A DNA stretch of 64,000 bases. It comes from Parvibaculum sp963975745 (lineage in GTDB: Bacteria > Pseudomonadota > Alphaproteobacteria > Parvibaculales > Parvibaculaceae). The notes beneath the pieces are model-generated. The model was not told the DNA's origin. It did no database searches and was given only the letters and a program-made list of their open reading frames with translations. Of this stretch, positions 8,950-16,860 are shown piece by piece. The DNA lies in the NCBI RefSeq assembly GCF_963975745.1, contig NZ_CAXBIB010000003.1, positions 1 to 64,000 of the forward strand. The letters run 5' to 3'. Positions within the stretch are counted from its first letter, which is position 1. The number at the start of each line of letters is the position of its first letter. Position numbers and translations under genes: made by a program.

Positions 8950-10071
8950 ATGCGGGCTGCCAACATCCTCCATCTCGGCGTCAAGGAGCTTCGCAGCCTC
9001 GGCCGCGACCGGGTCATGCTGGGGCTGATCGTCTATGCCTTCACGCTGGCGATCTATGCGGCGGCCACCGCGCTGCCCGAGGCGCTGCACCAGGCCTCGA
9101 TCGCGATTGTCGACGAGGACCGTTCGCCGCTTTCGGCCCGCATCGCCGACGCCTTCTACCCGCCCTATTTCATTCCGCCGGTGCTGATCGGCCATGCCGA
9201 AATGGATGCGCGCATGGATGCCGGACAGGACACTTTCGCGCTCGACATCCCGCCCCATTTCCAGCGCGACGTGCTGGCCGGCCGCGCGCCGGTGATCCAG
9301 CTCAATGTCGATGCGACGCGGATGACACAGGCCTTTGCCGGCAGCAATTATATCCAGTCGATCGTTGCGGGCGAGGTGGCGGGCTTCGCCGCGCGCTACC
9401 GCGCCGAGAGCGAGCGCCCCGTCGAGCTTGCGCTCAGGGCACGCTTCAATCCGGGACTCGACAAGTCCTGGTTCGGCTCGGTGATGGAGCTGATCAACAA
9501 TGTGACGCTGCTCGCCATCGTGCTGACCGGCGCGGCGCTGATCCGCGAGCGCGAACACGGCACCATCGAACATCTGCTGGCCATGCCGGTGACGCCGTTC
9601 GAGATCATGACCGCCAAGCTCTGGGCGATGGCGCTGGTCGTCACGGTGGCCTGCGGCCTGTCGCTCACCGTCATGGTGCAGGGGCTGCTGTCGGTGCCGA
9701 TCGAGGGTTCGGTCGCGCTCTTTCTCGCCGGCACGCTGTTCCACCTTTTCGCAGCCACCTCGATGGGCATCTTTCTTGCCACCGTCGCGCGCTCGATGCC
9801 GCAATTCGGGTTGCTGGTCATTCTGGTGCTGGTGCCGCTCGAAATGCTCTCGGGCGGCATGACGCCGCGCGAAAGCATGCCCGAGGCGATCCGCACCCTG
9901 ATGCTGGCCGCGCCCAACACGCATTTCGTGATGCTGGCCCAGGCCATTCTCTATCGCGGCGCCGGCTTCTCGGTCGTCTGGCCGCAATTCCTGGCGCTGG
10001 CGCTGATCGGAACGGCGCTCTTCGCCGCCGCGCTGGCCCGTTTCCGCTCGACCATTTCCAGCATGGCGTGA
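8950..10071 (+). CDS. yhhJ: ABC-2 type permease (YhhJ-like)
   Basis: A 373-residue inner-membrane permease of the ABC-2 type. One helix lies near the N-terminus (about residues 22-42), then an extracytoplasmic domain of roughly 130 residues. Five or six helices make up the C-terminal half, which contains the conserved REREHGTIEHLLAMPVTP segment seen after the second helix in ABC-2 permeases. It starts three bases after the RbbA-like gene and should form the second half of the membrane channel. The operon ends here, as the next gene is convergent with a nine-base gap. I see no classical terminator in that gap. Confidence 0.9.
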   Translation: MRAANILHLGVKELRSLGRDRVMLGLIVYAFTLAIYAAATALPEALHQASIAIVDEDRSPLSARIADAFYPPYFIPPVLIGHAEMDARMDAGQDTFALDIPPHFQRDVLAGRAPVIQLNVDATRMTQAFAGSNYIQSIVAGEVAGFAARYRAESERPVELALRARFNPGLDKSWFGSVMELINNVTLLAIVLTGAALIREREHGTIEHLLAMPVTPFEIMTAKLWAMALVVTVACGLSLTVMVQGLLSVPIEGSVALFLAGTLFHLFAATSMGIFLATVARSMPQFGLLVILVLVPLEMLSGGMTPRESMPEAIRTLMLAAPNTHFVMLAQAILYRGAGFSVVWPQFLALALIGTALFAAALARFRSTISSMA

Positions 10072-10080
10072 GGGCCCCCC

Positions 10081-10830
10081 TCATTCCTTCTTGCGCATCG
10101 CCTCGATCAGGTCGATCGGCAGCGGGAAGACGATGGTGCTGGTCCGGTCGCCGGCGATGTCGTGCAGCGCCGAGAAATAGCGCAGCTGCATCGCGCGCGG
10201 GTCGCCGGCCAGGATCTTGCCGGCCTCGACCAGCTTCTCGGCCGCCTGCTGTTCGCCTTCGGCATTGATGATCTTGGCGCGGCGGAAGCGTTCGGCTTCG
10301 GCCTGCTTGGCGATGGCGCGGATCATGCTCTCGTCGATATCGACATGCTTGATTTCGACATTGGCGACCTTGATGCCCCAGGCGTCGGTCTGGCTGTCGA
10401 GGATTTCCTGGATGTCGGCATTGAGCTTGTCGCGCTCGGCCAGCATCTCGTCGAGTTCGTGCTTGCCGAGCACCGAGCGCAGCGTCGTCTGGGCGAGCTG
10501 GCTGGTTGCCTCCATGTAGTTCTCGACATTGAGGATCGACTTGCCGGGATCGACGATGCGGTAATAGATCACCGCATTGACACGCACCGACACGTTGTCG
10601 CGCGAGATCACGTCCTGGGTCGGCACGTCTTCCACCATGGTGCGCAGATCGACCCGCACCATCTGCTGGATGACCGGGATGATGATGATGAAGCCGGGTC
10701 CGGCAATGCGGGTGAAGCGTCCGAGTGTGAAGACGACGCCGCGCTCATATTCGCGCAGGATGCGGATCGCCGAGCTCAGAAAGCCGACAACCAGCACCGC
10801 GATGAAGACATAGAATGCGAGATTTCCCAT
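10081..10830 (-). CDS. Slipin / stomatin-like SPFH protein
   Basis: A 249-residue SPFH (Band 7) membrane protein. An N-terminal hydrophobic hairpin (about residues 3-22) is followed by the stomatin-type segment REYERGVVFTLGRF and the Band 7 core. The helical tail RAKIINAEGEQQAAEKL is typical of slipins. The start at 10830 is preceded by GGAGAGG at normal spacing. Slipins scaffold membrane microdomains and are usually encoded beside NfeD-type membrane proteases that cleave their C-terminus. The nfeD gene here is upstream on the same strand, separated by a palindromic repeat. The C-terminal hydrophobic stretch STIVFPLPIDLI resembles the region cleaved in archaeal stomatin. Confidence 0.9.
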   Translation of the reverse strand: MGNLAFYVFIAVLVVGFLSSAIRILREYERGVVFTLGRFTRIAGPGFIIIIPVIQQMVRVDLRTMVEDVPTQDVISRDNVSVRVNAVIYYRIVDPGKSILNVENYMEATSQLAQTTLRSVLGKHELDEMLAERDKLNADIQEILDSQTDAWGIKVANVEIKHVDIDESMIRAIAKQAEAERFRRAKIINAEGEQQAAEKLVEAGKILAGDPRAMQLRYFSALHDIAGDRTSTIVFPLPIDLIEAMRKKE

Positions 10831-10893
10831 CAGGCCTCTCCGTTCTGTTTGGTCCACCGGGGCCAATGATGGCGAACCGATGATTGTGAACGT

Positions 10894-11040
10894 CCACCCT
10901 CCCCTTGGGGGAGGGTCGGAATTTGCGGCGCTTCAGCGCCGCAAATTACGGGGCGGGGTAAAGCGGCAAGGCAGAGCCCCCGCCCCGAAAAATTTCTCGC
11001 AAGCTCGAATTTTTCGACCCGCCCCCCAGGGGCGGGTGGG
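10894..11040. repeat. Composite palindromic intergenic repeat
   Basis: This 147-bp element lies between the slipin and nfeD genes and is built of nested inverted repeats. It opens with a CCCTCCCC/GGGGAGGG hairpin, has a central perfect stem (AATTTGCGGCGC with GCGCCGCAAATT), and a second arm with AAATT...GAATTTT and CCCGCCCC/GGGGCGGG hairpins. The outer ends CCACCC and GGGTGG are also complementary. The architecture resembles the elements at 42651 and 43268 and the short hairpin at 37291. I read it as a non-autonomous repeat of the REP/MITE type. It separates two genes expected to be co-transcribed. Confidence 0.7.
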
Positions 11041-11071
11041 CAATTCTCGCAAACGTTGAGGCGCCGCTCCC

Positions 11072-12532
11072 TCACTCATGCACGGTCGGCGCGTCGCTGA
11101 GGATCAGCGTCAACCCGTCCAGCCGTTCGACTCTCGCCATTGTGCCCGGCGCAAGGCTGTGGGGACCCCGTGCGCGCCAGCGCTCGCTATGCGCCCAGAC
11201 ATGGCCCTCGCCATTCGCCCAGTCGAGCACCTCGACTTCCATGCCGGTCATTTCCTCGCTGCCGGTCGCGACAGGTTTTCGTTGCGCGCGCCAGGCATAG
11301 CCGAGGATCAGCACCAGCGTGATGACGCTGACGGCCGCCGTGCCGCCGATCGTGCCCCAGGAGAGCTGGAATTCCGGCTGGTCGCTGTCGATCAGCATCG
11401 CGCCGCCCAGCACGAAGGCAACGACGCCGCCAAGCCCGACCACGCCGAAACTCGGCGTGAAGGCTTCGGCGATCATCAAGGCGAGGCCGAGCAGGATCAG
11501 CGCCAGGCCCGCATAATCGAGCGGCAGCTGGTTCAGCGCATAAAGCCCGAGCAGCAGCGAGATCGCGCCGATCACGCCGGGGCCGATGGAGCCCGGATTG
11601 GAAAACTCGAAGATCAGGCCGTAAATGCCGATCAGCATCAGGATGAAGGCGACATTGGGATTGCTGAGGATCGCCAGCAATTTCGTCATCGCGCCGGGCT
11701 CGATCTCGGTCAGGGCCGCGCCTTCGGTGTTCAATACACGCGTGCCCGCCGCCGTCACCACTTCGCGGCCATGCATCAGCCGCAGCAATTCGCCCATGTC
11801 GCTGGCGATGAATTCGACGACGCCCTGCTCGACCGCCTCGCGTGCCGACAGGCTTGCCCCTTCGCGCACGGCCTCCTCGGCCCAGTCGGCATTGCGGCCA
11901 TGCAGTTCGGCAAGGCTCCGGATATGTGCCACCGCGTCATTGGTCGCCTTGGCGGCCATCGCGTCCTCGTTCGATTTCGGCGCTGATGCGGGCTTCTCGC
12001 CGTCGCCCGCGCCGCTGCTGTCCTCGTCGCGCGGCGTGTCGCGCGCGGGCGTCTCGCCGGGCGAAGGCAGCCCCGGCATGCCGCCGATCGAAACCGGCGT
12101 CGCGGCGCCGATATTGGTGCCGGGCGCCATCGCGGCGATGCCGGTTGCATAAATGATGTAGGTGCCGGCGCTGGCCGCATGGCCGCCCGCGGGCGCCACA
12201 TAGCCGGCCACCGGCACGTCGGATTCGAGGATCGAGGAGATGATTTCGCGTGTCGAGGTCACGAGCCCGCCCGGCGTGTCGATCTTCAGGATCAGCACGT
12301 CGGCGCGGCGTTCCTCGGCCGAAGCCACCGCATCGGCCACCTGGCGGGCGGTTGCCGGGCCGATCGCGCCGGTAATGGTCGAGACCATGGCCAGCGGCGG
12401 CGCGCCGCGCGCCGGGGCTTCGGCTTCATCCTGGGCCATGCCGGCGGCGCCGAACAGCGCCGCGCCGGCGACCGCCAGCATCGCGTAGAGCGCATGGCGC
12501 CATCGAGGGATCGTTCGGGATCGAAGGTTCAC
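11072..12532 (-). CDS. nfeD: NfeD-family membrane serine protease (STOPP)
   Basis: A 486-residue protein. It has a signal peptide (hydrophobic core ALYAMLAVAGAALFGAAGMA), then a ClpP-like periplasmic protease domain with DTPGGLV and the nucleophile Ser in HAASAGTYI. A low-complexity acidic insert rich in Pro, Ser and Glu follows at about residues 155-190. Four membrane helices (about 275-400) and a C-terminal OB-fold domain complete it. Long NfeD proteins cleave slipin C-termini, matching the slipin gene downstream. The GTG start at 12532 is preferred because GGAG lies about ten bases upstream and it gives a clean signal peptide; the frame stays open further upstream without a ribosome binding site. 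Confidence 0.88.
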   Translation of the reverse strand: MNLRSRTIPRWRHALYAMLAVAGAALFGAAGMAQDEAEAPARGAPPLAMVSTITGAIGPATARQVADAVASAEERRADVLILKIDTPGGLVTSTREIISSILESDVPVAGYVAPAGGHAASAGTYIIYATGIAAMAPGTNIGAATPVSIGGMPGLPSPGETPARDTPRDEDSSGAGDGEKPASAPKSNEDAMAAKATNDAVAHIRSLAELHGRNADWAEEAVREGASLSAREAVEQGVVEFIASDMGELLRLMHGREVVTAAGTRVLNTEGAALTEIEPGAMTKLLAILSNPNVAFILMLIGIYGLIFEFSNPGSIGPGVIGAISLLLGLYALNQLPLDYAGLALILLGLALMIAEAFTPSFGVVGLGGVVAFVLGGAMLIDSDQPEFQLSWGTIGGTAAVSVITLVLILGYAWRAQRKPVATGSEEMTGMEVEVLDWANGEGHVWAHSERWRARGPHSLAPGTMARVERLDGLTLILSDAPTVHE

Positions 12533-12717
12533 GGGGGGCGGCTCCTTCTTCCGGGCGGTCTTTATCTGTCGTCCGGTCAGTCTGCCAAAGCGGAGCGGGA
12601 AAGGCCATGTTTTCCGGGCGGACGGGTCCGGGGTGCCTTTTCCCCCTTGCCGTGCCGCGCCGGCGCGCCATCCTCCCTTGCAGACCATGTCCCAACGCGC
12701 AAAGGGAGGAACGCGCC

Positions 12718-12924
12718 ATGACCGAGCATGTCTACAAGATCGTCGAAATCGTCGGCTCCTCGCCCAACAGCATCGAGGACGCGATTGCCGCTGCGGTTGC
12801 CAAGGCCGCGCAGAGCCTGCGCGAGCTGCGCTGGTTCGAAGTCGTCGAAACGCGCGGCCATATCGAAGGCGGCAAGGTCGGCCACTATCAGGTCAAGCTG
12901 AAACTGGCCTTCACGCTGGAGTGA
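12718..12924 (+). CDS. Dodecin (flavin-binding storage protein)
   Basis: A 68-residue protein with the full dodecin pattern: HVYKIVEIVGSSPNSIEDAI at the start, the flavin-stacking Trp in ELRWFEVVETRGHI, and a final strand VGHYQVKLKLAFTLE. Dodecins form hollow dodecamers that store riboflavin, FMN or FAD in the cytoplasm and protect against flavin photoreduction. GGGAGGAA lies eight or nine bases before the ATG. It stands alone, divergent from nfeD and facing a toxin-antitoxin pair. Confidence 0.93.
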   Translation: MTEHVYKIVEIVGSSPNSIEDAIAAAVAKAAQSLRELRWFEVVETRGHIEGGKVGHYQVKLKLAFTLE

Positions 12925-12986
12925 GGGGCGCAAGCGACGGGGGGATGGATTGCGCGTGTCGAAACACATCACCCCACGGATCAAAT

Positions 12987-13340
12987 TCAATCTTCTCTGC
13001 GCGCCTTCGGAGAAACAGCCAGTCCGAGGAAAACCAGCATCGCCTGGTTGAGCCGCAGCAAATCCTCGTCGTCGAGCCGCCCGATAAACGCGCCCATCCT
13101 CGCCTTCGGAACGGTGGTGATTTTGTCCACCATCAACCGGCACGGAAGGCGCAAGGCGTTGCGTTCGTTCGGCGCCACCGGCAGACGGAAGAGAGGAGCG
13201 TCCGTTTCGTCCGTGGTGAAGACGCAGATGGTGACAGAGCTTGTTGCATCGAAGCTGTCGTCCTGAAGCACAACGGCGGGACGCGGCTTGCCCGCGTAAC
13301 CTGCACCGCCGGAGACGGTCCAGATTTCGCCGCGCTTCAT
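12987..13340 (-). CDS. MazF/PemK-family toxin (type II toxin-antitoxin)
   Basis: A 117-residue protein with the PemK/MazF fold. It begins MKRGEIWTVSG, has the conserved GKPRPAVVLQDD segment that supplies catalytic residues, then the core strand SSVTICVFTT and a VDKITTVPKARMG segment near the end. Members are mRNA interferases that cleave single-stranded RNA at short motifs. Its start overlaps the antitoxin stop by four bases (ATGA), the normal antitoxin-first order. The pair lies between the dodecin gene and an SDR gene with no other mobile features visible. Confidence 0.88.
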   Translation of the reverse strand: MKRGEIWTVSGGAGYAGKPRPAVVLQDDSFDATSSVTICVFTTDETDAPLFRLPVAPNERNALRLPCRLMVDKITTVPKARMGAFIGRLDDEDLLRLNQAMLVFLGLAVSPKARRED

Positions 13341-13567
13341 GCCTTGTCGCCGTCGATATCCGACGCGGCGTCGATGAAAGCCTGATCGTCGCGCGCGGAG
13401 GCGCTCGCCGCCACGGCCGCCGACTGCTTGTGGGCCTCCTTGCGGAACGAAGGCGCGCGCACATCGGGGACCCAGATCTGGATCGGCCGCAATCCTTGTG
13501 CGCGCAGACGGCGACGATGCTCGCTCACCTTGACGCGGGACGATTTGGGCTTGCTCGCAGGTGGCAT
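13337..13567 (-). CDS. MazE-like antitoxin (DUF3018 type)
   Basis: A 76-residue basic protein that pairs with the downstream MazF-type toxin. The segment VSEHRRRLRAQGLRPIQIWV is typical of DUF3018/MazE-like antitoxins, whose N-terminal part binds DNA. The C-terminal part (FRKEAHKQSAAVAA to the end) would wrap the toxin. The start at 13567 is preferred over an in-frame TTG two codons earlier because GGGAGAG lies at good spacing. Such pairs usually autoregulate by binding their own promoter. The AT-rich sequence TTACATGTAACTTAT just upstream (13583-13599) contains the palindrome TTACATGTAA and is a plausible operator. Confidence 0.82.
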   Translation of the reverse strand: MPPASKPKSSRVKVSEHRRRLRAQGLRPIQIWVPDVRAPSFRKEAHKQSAAVAASASARDDQAFIDAASDIDGDKA

Positions 13568-13582
13568 GACCAATCTCTCCCG

Positions 13583-13599
13583 ATAGTTACATGTAACTT
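13583..13599. promoter_or_regulatory. Candidate MazEF autoregulatory operator
   Basis: The sequence AGTTACATGTAACTTATC sits 16-33 bases upstream of the antitoxin start and contains the perfect palindrome AGTTACATGTAACT. It is AT-rich in a GC-rich region and close enough to overlap the pair's promoter. The position and symmetry are seen in the sequence; binding by the MazE-like protein is inference. Confidence 0.5.
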
Positions 13600-13677
13600 A
13601 TCACGGGAACGGCAACCCACGCAATTTCTTTTTGCTATTCTCCGCCCAACAGAAACTCAGTCAGGGAGATACATACG

Positions 13678-14457
13678 ATGGAACCGATCCGCAAACTCAG
13701 CCGCTCGATCGCCGGCAAGGTGGCGCTGGTCACCGGTGCGGCCAGCGGCATGGGTCGCGCCACCGCGCATGTGTTTGCCGGCGAGGGCGCGAAGGTCGCT
13801 GTGCTCGATCTCCGTCAGGAACGTGTCGATGCGGTCGTCGCCGAAATCAAGGCCGAAGGCGGCGAGGCGCATGGCTGGGCGCTCGATGTCGCGGATGCCG
13901 AAGGCATCGTCCGTGTCGTGAAGGAAATCGAGGCGCGCTTCGGCGGGCTCGACATCCTCGTCAACAATGCCGGCCTCTCGACCTTTTGCGGCATCGCCGA
14001 GGAGGGCTATGAGGAAAGCTGGGCGCGGGCCATCGAGGTGATGCTGACGGCGCATATGCGTTTCGTGCGCGCCGCGCTGCCATTGCTGAAAAAGTCCGGC
14101 GAGGGCCGCATCGTCAATGTGGCGTCCACGGAAGGTTTCGGCGCGACGCCCGGCAACTCGACCTATGTGGCCGCCAAGCACGGCGTCATCGGGCTGACGC
14201 GGGCGCTCGCCGTCGAGCTCGGCCGCGAAGGCGTCACCTGCAACTGCATCTGTCCGGGGCCGATCCGCACCGGCATCACCGCCGGCATTCCCGACGAGCA
14301 CAAGGAGATCTTCGCCAAGCGCCGGGTGCCGCTGCGCCGCTATGGCGATCCGGAAGAGGTCGCGCATGTGACGCTCAGCGTCGTGCTGCCGGCCGCGTCC
14401 TATCTCAACGGCGTCGCCATTCCGGTCGATGGCGGCATGCTGGTCAAGAATGCGTGA
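13678..14457 (+). CDS. SDR-family NAD(P)-dependent oxidoreductase
   Basis: A 259-residue classical short-chain dehydrogenase/reductase. The cofactor motif is TGAASGMG (residues 19-26), followed by NNAG (96-99). The catalytic residues are Ser150, Tyr163 and Lys167 (YVAAK). The C-terminal ending SYLNGVAIPVDGGMLVKNA is typical. An acidic residue at the end of the second strand (LDLRQ) suggests NAD(H) preference. GGGAG lies eleven bases before the ATG. The substrate cannot be assigned. It is monocistronic, convergent with the flavoprotein gene at 14614. Confidence 0.88.
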   Translation: MEPIRKLSRSIAGKVALVTGAASGMGRATAHVFAGEGAKVAVLDLRQERVDAVVAEIKAEGGEAHGWALDVADAEGIVRVVKEIEARFGGLDILVNNAGLSTFCGIAEEGYEESWARAIEVMLTAHMRFVRAALPLLKKSGEGRIVNVASTEGFGATPGNSTYVAAKHGVIGLTRALAVELGREGVTCNCICPGPIRTGITAGIPDEHKEIFAKRRVPLRRYGDPEEVAHVTLSVVLPAASYLNGVAIPVDGGMLVKNA

Positions 14458-14527
14458 GGGCGGTCCGGCCCGAAACAAAAAATAGCCGAATCCTGCCACG
14501 ACCCCTGCCGGGTGGGGATAAGTCGTG

Positions 14528-14569
14528 CTTGTCCCCGGGGGACAAGTGCGGTTATCCCCCGGGGACAAG
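14528..14569. repeat. GC-palindrome pair
   Basis: A perfect 19-bp palindrome (CTTGTCCCCGGGGGACAAG, 14528-14546) is followed by a near-copy (TTATCCCCCGGGGACAAG, 14552-14569). They lie in the convergent gap between the SDR and flavoprotein genes, immediately before the TGACAG iterons. A related CCCCCGGGGATAAG stands upstream of the second iteron copy at 43821. It may stop transcription from both sides, but there is no T-run. Confidence 0.6.
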
Positions 14570-14575
14570 TGCTTT

Positions 14576-14615
14576 TGTGACAGTTTTTTGACAGTTCCGT
14601 GACAGAGGGGGGGTC
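14576..14615. repeat. TGACAG iteron triplet, copy A
   Basis: Three TGACAG units are spaced exactly 11 bp apart, followed by AGGGGGGGTC. The whole 40-bp block recurs at 43859-43898 with a single mismatch. Its end overlaps the stop codon of the flavoprotein gene. The helical-turn spacing suggests a protein-binding array on one face of DNA. That role is inference. Confidence 0.75.
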
Positions 14616-15888
14616 AGCTGTCGTTTTCACTGTCATAAACCGCCGCGGCGGCGCCGGCCGCGCGCCCGGTGGCAAGGCAGGCGCTGATCAGATAACCCCC
14701 TGTCGGCGCTTCCCAATCGAGCATCTCGCCGGCCGCGAAGACGCCCGGCAGCTTCCTCAGCATCAGGTTTTCGTCGAGTTCGTCGAGGGCGATGCCGCCG
14801 GCGCTGCTGATCGCCTCGGAAATCGGACGTGCACGGATCAATGTCAGCGGCAGCGCCTTGATCGCGTGGGCCAGCGCGACCGGATCGTCGAAAATGTTCG
14901 TGTCGAGACATTCGCGCAGCAGCGCCGCCTTGACGCCGTCGATGCCGGCCGCCTTGCGCAGATGATTGGCCATCGACGCCTTGCCGCGCGGCCTTGAAAG
15001 TTCGCGCGTCAGGCGTTCGATGTCGCGGTCAGGTGCGAGATCGAGCGTCAGCAGCGCCTTGCCGTCGCGTTCGGTGGCGTCGCGCAAGGCTGCCGACAGC
15101 GCATAGACGGCGCTGCCCTCGATGCCGTAGCGCGTCACCACGAAGTCGCCGCGCAACGCGCGATCGCCGAAGGAAAGCGTTACCGACTTGACCGGCTCGC
15201 CGGCAAAGCGCGCCGCCATATGCGGCGTCCACGGAACATCGAAGCCGCAATTGGACGGTCGCAGCGGGTTGACCGTCACGCCTTTCGCGCGCAGGAGCGG
15301 CGCCCATTGGCCGTCGCCGCCGAGCCGCGGCCAGCTGGCGCCGCCCAGCGCCAGCACCGTCGCGTCGGCATGGAAAGTCCGTTCGCCGTCCGGCGTCCCG
15401 AATGTCAGTTCGCCCGCCGCGCTCCATCCGTTCCATTTGTGGCGCGGATGAAAGGTGACGCCGGCCGCGCCCAGCCGGTTCAGCCAGGCGCGCAGCAAGG
15501 GCGAGGCCTTCATCGCCTTCGGAAAGACGCGGCCCGAACTGCCGGTGAAGGTTTCGATGCCGAGTGCGGCCGCCCATCCCTGGATCGCATGCGGCGGAAA
15601 GGCGCGCAGCGCCGGTTCCAGCACCGCGCGCGCTTCGCCGAAGCGCGTCAGGAAGGTTTCGAGATCCTCGCCATGGGTGATGTTGAGACCGCTCTTGCCG
15701 GCCAGCAGGAACTTGCGGCCGAGCGAGGGCATGGCATCGAAGAGATGCACCTCGGCGGTCGCGGCCAGCGCCTCGGCTGCCGCAAGCCCTGCCGGTCCGC
15801 CGCCGATGATCGCGGCGACGGGTTTCGCTTTCTGTTTTGCGCTTGTGTTCACGGCCGCGACGCTATCATTCTCTGGCAGCGAAATCAT
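14614..15888 (-). CDS. BaiN/HI0933-like FAD-dependent oxidoreductase (TIGR03862 type)
   Basis: A 424-residue flavoprotein. The dinucleotide-binding motif IIGGGPAGLAAAEAL lies at about residues 27-41. The HI0933/BaiN hallmark GRKFLLAGKSGLNITHGE follows at about 59-76, and the ending FAAGEMLDWEAPTGGYLISACLATG is also family-typical, with FAD contacts. The family is annotated as an uncharacterised oxidoreductase; BaiN of gut clostridia acts in bile-acid dehydroxylation, but that role does not transfer. The start is uncertain: ATG at 15888 or GTG at 15852. The ATG would overlap the 5' region of the divergent yaiI gene. The end overlaps an iteron block. Confidence 0.85.
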   Translation of the reverse strand: MISLPENDSVAAVNTSAKQKAKPVAAIIGGGPAGLAAAEALAATAEVHLFDAMPSLGRKFLLAGKSGLNITHGEDLETFLTRFGEARAVLEPALRAFPPHAIQGWAAALGIETFTGSSGRVFPKAMKASPLLRAWLNRLGAAGVTFHPRHKWNGWSAAGELTFGTPDGERTFHADATVLALGGASWPRLGGDGQWAPLLRAKGVTVNPLRPSNCGFDVPWTPHMAARFAGEPVKSVTLSFGDRALRGDFVVTRYGIEGSAVYALSAALRDATERDGKALLTLDLAPDRDIERLTRELSRPRGKASMANHLRKAAGIDGVKAALLRECLDTNIFDDPVALAHAIKALPLTLIRARPISEAISSAGGIALDELDENLMLRKLPGVFAAGEMLDWEAPTGGYLISACLATGRAAGAAAAVYDSENDS

Positions 15889-15904
15889 GTGCCGAAGCGA
15901 AGCG

Positions 15905-16357
15905 ATGACCGAAATCTATGTCGATGCCGATGCCTGTCCGGTCAAGGAGGAAGTGGTGCGCGTTGCGGAGCGTCACGGCCTGACGGTGCATATCGTCTCG
16001 AATGGCGGCCTGCGTCCGACCGGTCATCCGCTGGTCCATCCGGTCGTTGTGGCCGAAGGGCCCGATGCCGCCGATGACTGGATCGCCGAACGTGCGGGGC
16101 CGGGCGACATCGTCGTCACCGGCGACATTCCGCTGGCCGCCCGCGCGCTCGAACGCGGCGCCGCCGCGATCGGCCACAATGGCAATCCCTTCACCTCGTC
16201 GAGCATCGGCATGGCGCTTGCCATGCGCGACCTGATGCGCGAGCTGCGCGAGACAGGGGAATCGAAAGGCGGCGGTCCGGCCTTCACCCGCGCCGACCGT
16301 TCGCGTTTCCTGCAGGCGCTTGAAAGCGCCGTGCAGCTTGCGCTGAGGCTACGCTAG
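15905..16357 (+). CDS. yaiI: YaiI/YqxD family protein (UPF0178)
   Basis: A 150-residue protein with the family's PIN-like pattern. It has IYVDADACPVK at the start, HIVSNGGLR, then the acidic cluster DAADDWIAE and DIVVTGDIPLA. The signature GHNGNPFTSSSIGMALAMRDL follows. Conserved Asp residues suggest metal-dependent nuclease chemistry, but no activity is established for the family. An in-frame ATG six codons upstream (15887) would overlap the divergent flavoprotein start; the internal ATG at 15905 gives the normal family N-terminus. Its stop overlaps the stop of the facing msrB gene by four bases. Confidence 0.88.
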   Translation: MTEIYVDADACPVKEEVVRVAERHGLTVHIVSNGGLRPTGHPLVHPVVVAEGPDAADDWIAERAGPGDIVVTGDIPLAARALERGAAAIGHNGNPFTSSSIGMALAMRDLMRELRETGESKGGGPAFTRADRSRFLQALESAVQLALRLR

Positions 16358-16860
16358 GCTTCGGCCGGCACGAAGCGCAGCGCGACGCCGTTGATGCAGT
16401 AGCGCAGGCCCGTCGGCTTCGGCCCGTCCTCGAAGACATGGCCCTGATGGCCGCCGCAGCGGCGGCAATGAACTTCGGTCCGCGTCATGAAGAAGCTGCG
16501 GTCTTCCGACGTGCCGATCGCGTTGTCGAGCGGTGCGTAGAAACTCGGCCAGCCGGTGCCGCTGTCATATTTGGTTGCCGAAGAGAACAGCGCCAGGTCG
16601 CAGCCGGCGCAATGATAGATGCCCGCGCGTTTCTCGCCATTGAGCGGGCTGGTGCCGGGGCGTTCGGTGCCGTGCTTGCGCAGCACGCGATATTGCTCTG
16701 CCGTCAGCTGTGCGCGCCATTCGGCGTCGCTCTTTGTCACCTCGAATGTCGCCGCGTCGTCGGCTGCGGCGCTCCTGCCGCGCAGCGTCAGGCCTGCCGC
16801 CGCGAGCGCGGCTGCCACTGCCGTGCCACCGAGAAAGTTCCGTCTCGACATCATGCTCAT
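16354..16860 (-). CDS. msrB: Peptide methionine-R-sulfoxide reductase, Tat-exported
   Basis: A 168-residue MsrB that reduces the R form of methionine sulfoxide in proteins. The zinc ligands are CAGC (Cys84, Cys87) and CRRC (Cys132, Cys135), and the catalytic cysteine is Cys155 in RYCING. The N-terminus SRRNFLGG plus an Ala/Leu-rich helix is a twin-arginine signal peptide, so the enzyme works in the periplasm. The ATG at 16860 overlaps the msrA stop (ATGA). The AGGAG lies too close to it and is better spaced for the ATG at 16854, so translation may start two codons in. It is co-transcribed with msrA. Confidence 0.92.
   Translation of the reverse strand: MSMMSRRNFLGGTAVAAALAAAGLTLRGRSAAADDAATFEVTKSDAEWRAQLTAEQYRVLRKHGTERPGTSPLNGEKRAGIYHCAGCDLALFSSATKYDSGTGWPSFYAPLDNAIGTSEDRSFFMTRTEVHCRRCGGHQGHVFEDGPKPTGLRYCINGVALRFVPAEA

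Noticed and set aside
7447..9987. Long minus-strand frame opposite rbbA and yhhJ
   Set aside because: Rich in His, Arg, Gln and Asp with no fold features; it is the reverse complement of well-supported ABC transporter genes.
14576..14615. CRISPR-like direct repeats (TGACAG)
   Set aside because: Units are six bases with five-base spacers, far below CRISPR repeat and spacer sizes, and no cas genes are present.
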